A DNA stretch of 9,611 bases from Candidatus Tayloriibacteriota bacterium (lineage in GTDB: Bacteria; Patescibacteriota; Minisyncoccia; Phycocordibacterales; JAKAEA01), in NCBI GenBank assembly GCA_029288535.1, contig JARIGY010000046.1, positions 1 to 9,611 on the forward strand. Reading direction: 5' to 3'. The notes under the pieces are model-generated. The model worked only from the letters and a program-made list of their open reading frames with translations, ran no database searches and had not been told where the DNA came from. Positions 5,551-9,611 of the stretch are shown in pieces (position 1 is the first letter of the stretch; every line of letters begins with the position of its first letter). The translations under genes and the position numbers were made by a program.

Positions 5551-8500
5551 ATGGATCAAAAGAACGCTCCGGCTCCGTCGCTATTTTCCCGGGGAGGTTT
5601 TTATACCGGACTTATCAGGAATATAGAAGAGACGCCGAAGCTGTACGCGGAGTTGGCCCGCAAGGTCCGCGCCACCAAGTATCTGACTCACGAAGTCGAA
5701 TGGGTGTTCGACAACTTCTACATCATCCAGAGCGTCATCACTGACATCGGCAAAGGGGTGAGTAAGAGGGATTTCAAAAAACTTCCGCATATCCAGAAAG
5801 GCGGCACGAATATTCCCCGGATTTATTCCATCCTTTCCGAATTCGTTTCCGGCTTCAAGCAGAATCTCGATACGGAAAATCTCCGCGCGTTCATCGCTTC
5901 GTACCAGCAACAGGCTCCGCTTTCGCTGGCCGAACTTCAGATCATTCCGGCGTTTCTAAAGATCATCCTAGCCGAAGAAATCAGGCAGTCCATCCTGGAG
6001 CTCATCGCTTCGCTCGATGAATTTGCCGAAGCGGAGTTCTGGTATGCAAGGATCAAGAAAACGATCCGGCATGAGACAGCGCCCGATTTCTCAAGAACCA
6101 TTGCGCAGCTTTCGGCCGCGTATGCTGTCGTTCCCGTTTCCGTCAGTTTTCACTTATTCGAGCGCCTCGTGGAGGAAGGTTCGTCCGTACGGCCGCTTAT
6201 AAAGTGGCTTCGCAATAATCTTTTGAAGCAGGGCGTCAAAGCCGAAGATCTCGGCGAACGCGAAAGCCGTAACCGGAACAGGCTGGCGGAAAATATTCTC
6301 AATACGATCAACGGCCTGCGCTGGATAGATCAGACCCGCTGGAATGCTTTTATCGGCGATGTAAATCCGGTCGACAAGATTCTCGATAACGACCCTGCCG
6401 GGGCTTATTCGCTCATGAATATTTCCAGCCGCGAGGCGTGCAGGAATATCGTCAAAGAGCTTGCAGATAAAAACAGCATCCGGGAAGTCGACATCGCCCA
6501 GGCTGTTTTGCAATTGGCCGAGCAAAATGCCGATCAGGCTATTCTCAATCATGTCGGATACTACCTGCTTGACGACGGCATCCGGCAATTGGAAATGAAA
6601 TTGGGTCTGCGCCCAAGTATAGGCAGGAGGTTCCAGAATCTCGTACTTCACAATAGGACCGCGCTGTATCTTGGGTCTATGGCTGTAGTGAGCATTGCCT
6701 GCGGATATGCATATGTTTCGCTTTTCTCCGGACTGCTTCATCCGGTCGTCGCGCTCGTCCTGCTTCTTTTGGCGATCTTCATCAGCAGCGACATTGCAGT
6801 GGCGCTCGTCAATACTGTCGTCATGCGCTTTGTGCGGATCCGCACCATATCGCGCCTCAACTTTTCTCAGGGTGTGCCTGAAGCGGCCGCGACGTTCGTG
6901 GTCGTGCCTTCGATGTTCCGCACCATTGAGTCCGGCGAAGAGCTCGTGCAAAGGCTCGAAGCACATTATCTGGCCAATAGGGACGCGCGCATTTTCTTTG
7001 CCCTGCTCATGGATTTCAAAGATGCTTCCGCCGAACATCTGCCTGCAGACAATGCGCTTGTCCTGCATGTCCAGCAGGGGATTGAGAGACTCAATGCCAA
7101 ATATTCGACCGGCATAAACCTTTTCCATATTCTCCACCGCAAGCGCATTTTCAACGCCCACGAAAACGTCTTCATGGGCTGGGAGCGCAAGCGCGGCAAG
7201 CTCCGCGAATTCAACGAACTGCTCCGCGGCAGCGAGAAGACTTCCTACTGCGCCGATTTCGATCTTTCGGCATTGCCGCATATTTCCTATGTGATCACGA
7301 TCGATGAAGACACAATACTGCCGCTTGGCACCGCGCAGGAACTTATCGGCGTGATCCATCATCCGCTCAACCGGCCGGTAATCCGCGGCGGCAGGATGAT
7401 CCGCGGCTACGGCATTATCCAGCCGCGGATGTCGGTGCGGCTCAGGCATGCCATGAAGTCGCTTTTCTCCCGGCTCCATGTCTACGCTATCGGTGTAGAT
7501 TCATATTCGAGCCAGATCGCCGACATCTATCACGATATTTTCGGCAGCAGCATTTTCCAGGGAAAGGGAATTTATGATATTGATGCCGTAGAAGAAACGA
7601 TGGAAGGCATGATCCCTGAAAACGCGGTGCTGAGCCATGACTTGCTTGAAGGCATATACGCCCGAACCGGTTTCGCGAGCGACATCCAATTGTTTGAAAA
7701 TTTCCCGTCGAATTATTATGAATACATCGTCAGGTTTTCGCGCTGGGTGCGAGGGGATTGGCAGATCATTCCCTGGCTTCTGCCGCGCAAAGGTTTCGGC
7801 GCCATCGATCGCTTCAAGATTTTCGACAATATCCGGCGCAGCCTCATTCAGCCGGCTATCTTCGCGCTTCTTGTCGTGTCGTGGTTCATTTCGCCCCGCG
7901 TCGCTCTCGTCTCCACTTTTTTCAGTTTGACGGTACTTGCAGCGCCGTTTCTCATCGGTTTCATCTTCGGACTTTTTTCCTGGGGCCCGACCCAGACGAT
8001 TTTCCATAAGGTCAAAGAGACCGCCCGCAGTTTGGGTATCATCATAGTTCAGGTGGGCGTCCGGGCCGTGTCTTTGCTGTTCAGTGCTGTTTCTATACTT
8101 GAAGCGATCTGCGCCGCACTTTGGAGAATGATGGTGACGCACAACAATCTGTTGCAGTGGCATACCGCCCATGAAGTTTCCTCCAAAATCACCGGCACGC
8201 TCGGCCAGTTTTACAGGCTGCTCTGGATTTCCCAGGCCGTGCCGCTTATTATCGTTGCCATCGATCTTCTGTTCATAAAAAGCCATCTCGTCGCGGTGTA
8301 CGCCTGGAGCTTTGTCTGGTTTATCGCGCCTTTCACTGCATACCTGCTCAGTATCGCCGCCGTAGAGAAGGTGGTGCTGACAAAGGATGACCGGCGTTTC
8401 CTGCGGGCTGTGGCGGTCAAAACCGAGCGGTTCTTTCTCGAGCAGTCAAATAAGGAAAATAATTATCTGATTCCGGATCATGCGATACCGGAACCCGTAT

Positions 8501-9566
8501 CGGCAAAAGCATTCAGTATCGTTTCCACATCGCCGACCAATATCGGCATGCTCCTGGCTTCGTTCCTGACCGCCTACGACTTCGGCCATATCAGCGCCAT
8601 CGACCTCATCGAGCGCCTGACCCGCAGTTTCGCGACACTATCGAAGCTTCCGCGCTTCAAAGGCCATTTATACAATTGGTACGATATCAAGACTCTTGCC
8701 ATACTCACGCCTACGTATGTTTCGACTGTCGATAGCGCTAATTTTCTTTTTGCGCTTATCGCGCTCGGCCAGGGACTTGAAGAAATCGCGCAGAAGAAAG
8801 TTCTCAACGATACGTCAAGAGTGGGCACTGTAGATATTCTGGTTACGATTCTCGACGATATCCAGCGCGTAAAACTTCACTCCAAACGCACCCAGACGCT
8901 CAAAATAATTGAAAAAAGAGTACATGCCGCCATTGCGCATCTCGATAGTCAAACCTCTCTTGCGCCCGAGGCAATCCAGATCTGGCTTACGTACGCGCTT
9001 CAAGTAAACAATGAATTCCAGACTGCGCTTGAAGATTTGAAATCTTCATACAGCACCGCCGGCGATGCTCTGTACGCAGGGATCATGCATTTCAATCTTG
9101 CCGTCACCGACATTCAGGAGATCTGGAAAAAATACCTGGCTTATTCTTCGTTCGCGCCTATCGAAATGCGCGACAAGATCCCCACCTATGCCGAGCTTGC
9201 AAGCGGGGCGCTCCGCAGGGAAGTCGCCGACCCGACCAACAATATGCTGCTGCCGAAACTCATGGAGGCCGAAGCCGAAGCGCAGAAATTCCTGAAGCGC
9301 ATCGAGTGGTGCCGCAGGCAGTGCGAGGTCTTTTTCGAAGAAACAGATTTCAGTTTTCTGTACAATAAAGAGCGAGGACTATTCCATATCGGCTACAATA
9401 CCGCATCGGAAAAGATCGACAATTCCTATTATGATCTGCTGGCGTCGGAAGCCAACGCTGCCAGTTTCCTGGCAATTCTGAAGAATCAGGTTCCCAAAAA
9501 ACATTGGTTCTATCTGGGCCGAAAGATCGTGCGGTCCGGCCAAAGCGGTGCCATGTCGTCGTGGGG
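5551..9566 (+). CDS. ndvB: Cyclic beta-1,2-glucan synthase (NdvB/ChvB/Cgs type), 3' truncated
   Basis: The frame is open from ATG 5551 to the end of genomic sequence: 1338 residues with no stop, about half of a protein usually near 2,800. The N-terminal domain (about 40-360) has the family pattern, including DNFYII (54-59) and SLAELQIIPAFLKIIL. Two membrane helices span about 371-394 and 396-424. The GT84 glycosyltransferase (about 445-750) has TFVVVPSMF (448-456), MDFKDA with D488, the DxD motif ITIDEDT (D585, D587), SHDLLEG (H696-D697) and RWVRGDWQIIPWLLP (731-745). A second membrane bundle lies at about 765-940. SPTNIGM (994-1000), GHLYNWYD (1038-1045) and DFSFLYN...SYYDLLASEA (1266-1301) belong to the glucan-cyclisation, glycoamylase-like region. 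The C-terminal GH94 phosphorylase, which trims chain length in characterised Cgs, is off the contig. The enzyme uses UDP-glucose at the inner membrane. The last codon, W1338 of MSSWG, meets the adapter; homologues continue as SWSGSMFEYLMP or similar. Confidence 0.93.
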
Positions 9567-9611
9567 CTGTCTCTTATACACATCTCCGAGCCCACGAGAC
9601 GCCGCACTCTA
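9567..9611. other. Nextera (Tn5) adapter read-through, not genomic
   Basis: CTGTCTCTTATACACATCT (9567-9585) is the 19-bp Tn5 mosaic end. CCGAGCCCACGAGAC (9586-9600) is the Nextera read-2/i7 adapter. The final GCCGCACTCT plus A fits a 10-base i7 index followed by the first base of the P7 sequence; that last part is inference. Genomic sequence therefore ends at 9566. Translated on the minus strand the adapter gives the well-known spurious peptide LVGSEMCIRDS. Confidence 0.97.

Noticed and set aside
6154..7479. 441-codon open frame on the minus strand
   Set aside because: It lies wholly inside the glucan synthase and is its antisense shadow. The plus-strand frame has GT84 motifs throughout, while this one is rich in His, Arg and Glu with no recognisable domain.
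7501..8286. 261-codon open frame on the minus strand
   Set aside because: Antisense shadow of the second membrane bundle of the glucan synthase. Its low-complexity charged composition is typical of reversed codons.
1..9566. Absence of TGA among the stop codons (four TAG, two TAA)
   Set aside because: Six genes are too few to infer codon reassignment. Long frames are intact under the standard code with no in-frame TGA, and the GC content is higher than I would expect of lineages that recode UGA.
9350..9607. Minus-strand frame starting within the contig end
   Set aside because: It begins in adapter sequence (LVGSEMCIRDS) and continues antisense to the glucan synthase, so it is an artefact.

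Overview
The window is one end of a metagenome-style contig of roughly 50% GC. It has short intergenic gaps, intact genes on both strands, and a library-adapter tail at its right edge. No rRNA, tRNA, CRISPR array, transposase or phage gene is visible. The gene repertoire suggests a member of the Candidate Phyla Radiation (Patescibacteria, perhaps the Parcubacteria side): a DnaQ exonuclease fused to a UvrC-like nuclease, a small protein ending in Trp-rich 'LYLCW..GSWSWDVGWLD' sequence of a type I associate with those genomes, a divergent ClpP-like protein, and several starts without a Shine-Dalgarno site. That placement rests on resemblance, since no phylogenetic marker is present. It is moderate to weak. 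UGA is not needed as a sense codon in any long frame.

Layout from left to right. (1) 28-171, minus: a two-helix Lmo0937-type membrane peptide. It diverges from (2) 250-1734, plus: a DnaQ-like 3'-5' exonuclease fused to a GIY-YIG/UvrC-N-like nuclease with a four-cysteine cluster. Between them lie two identical, back-to-back extended -10 elements (207-216 and 256-265). (3) A near-consensus promoter at 1739-1766 drives an uncharacterised 166-residue protein at 1834-2334. (4) A 130-bp spacer holds three consecutive hairpins with mutually exclusive pairings, followed by an A-rich stretch. (5) 2465-2779 is a 104-residue protein I do not recognise. (6) 2861-4873 is a full-length Kup potassium transporter. 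(7) 4860-5438, minus, is a ClpP-fold protein overlapping the kup 3' end by 14 bp; its Ser and His are kept but the third triad position is Asn. (8) From 5551 to the end of genomic sequence runs the N-terminal half of a giant cyclic beta-1,2-glucan synthase (NdvB/ChvB/Cgs type). It has the N-terminal domain, GT84 glycosyltransferase, a second membrane bundle and the beginning of the cyclisation region. (9) 9567-9611 is Nextera/Tn5 adapter, not genome.

How the genes might work together is largely inference. Kup (K+ uptake) and a cyclic glucan synthase (osmoregulated glucans in proteobacteria) both fit osmotic or envelope homeostasis, and a ClpP-like protein sits between them. The exonuclease-endonuclease fusion is a separate DNA-repair-type gene. 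No clear multi-gene defence or mobile system is present. The most interesting items are the large glucan synthase in what may be a reduced-genome lineage, the ClpP homologue with an altered triad, the hairpin-rich spacer, and the promoter geometry that points to leaderless or near-leaderless transcripts.
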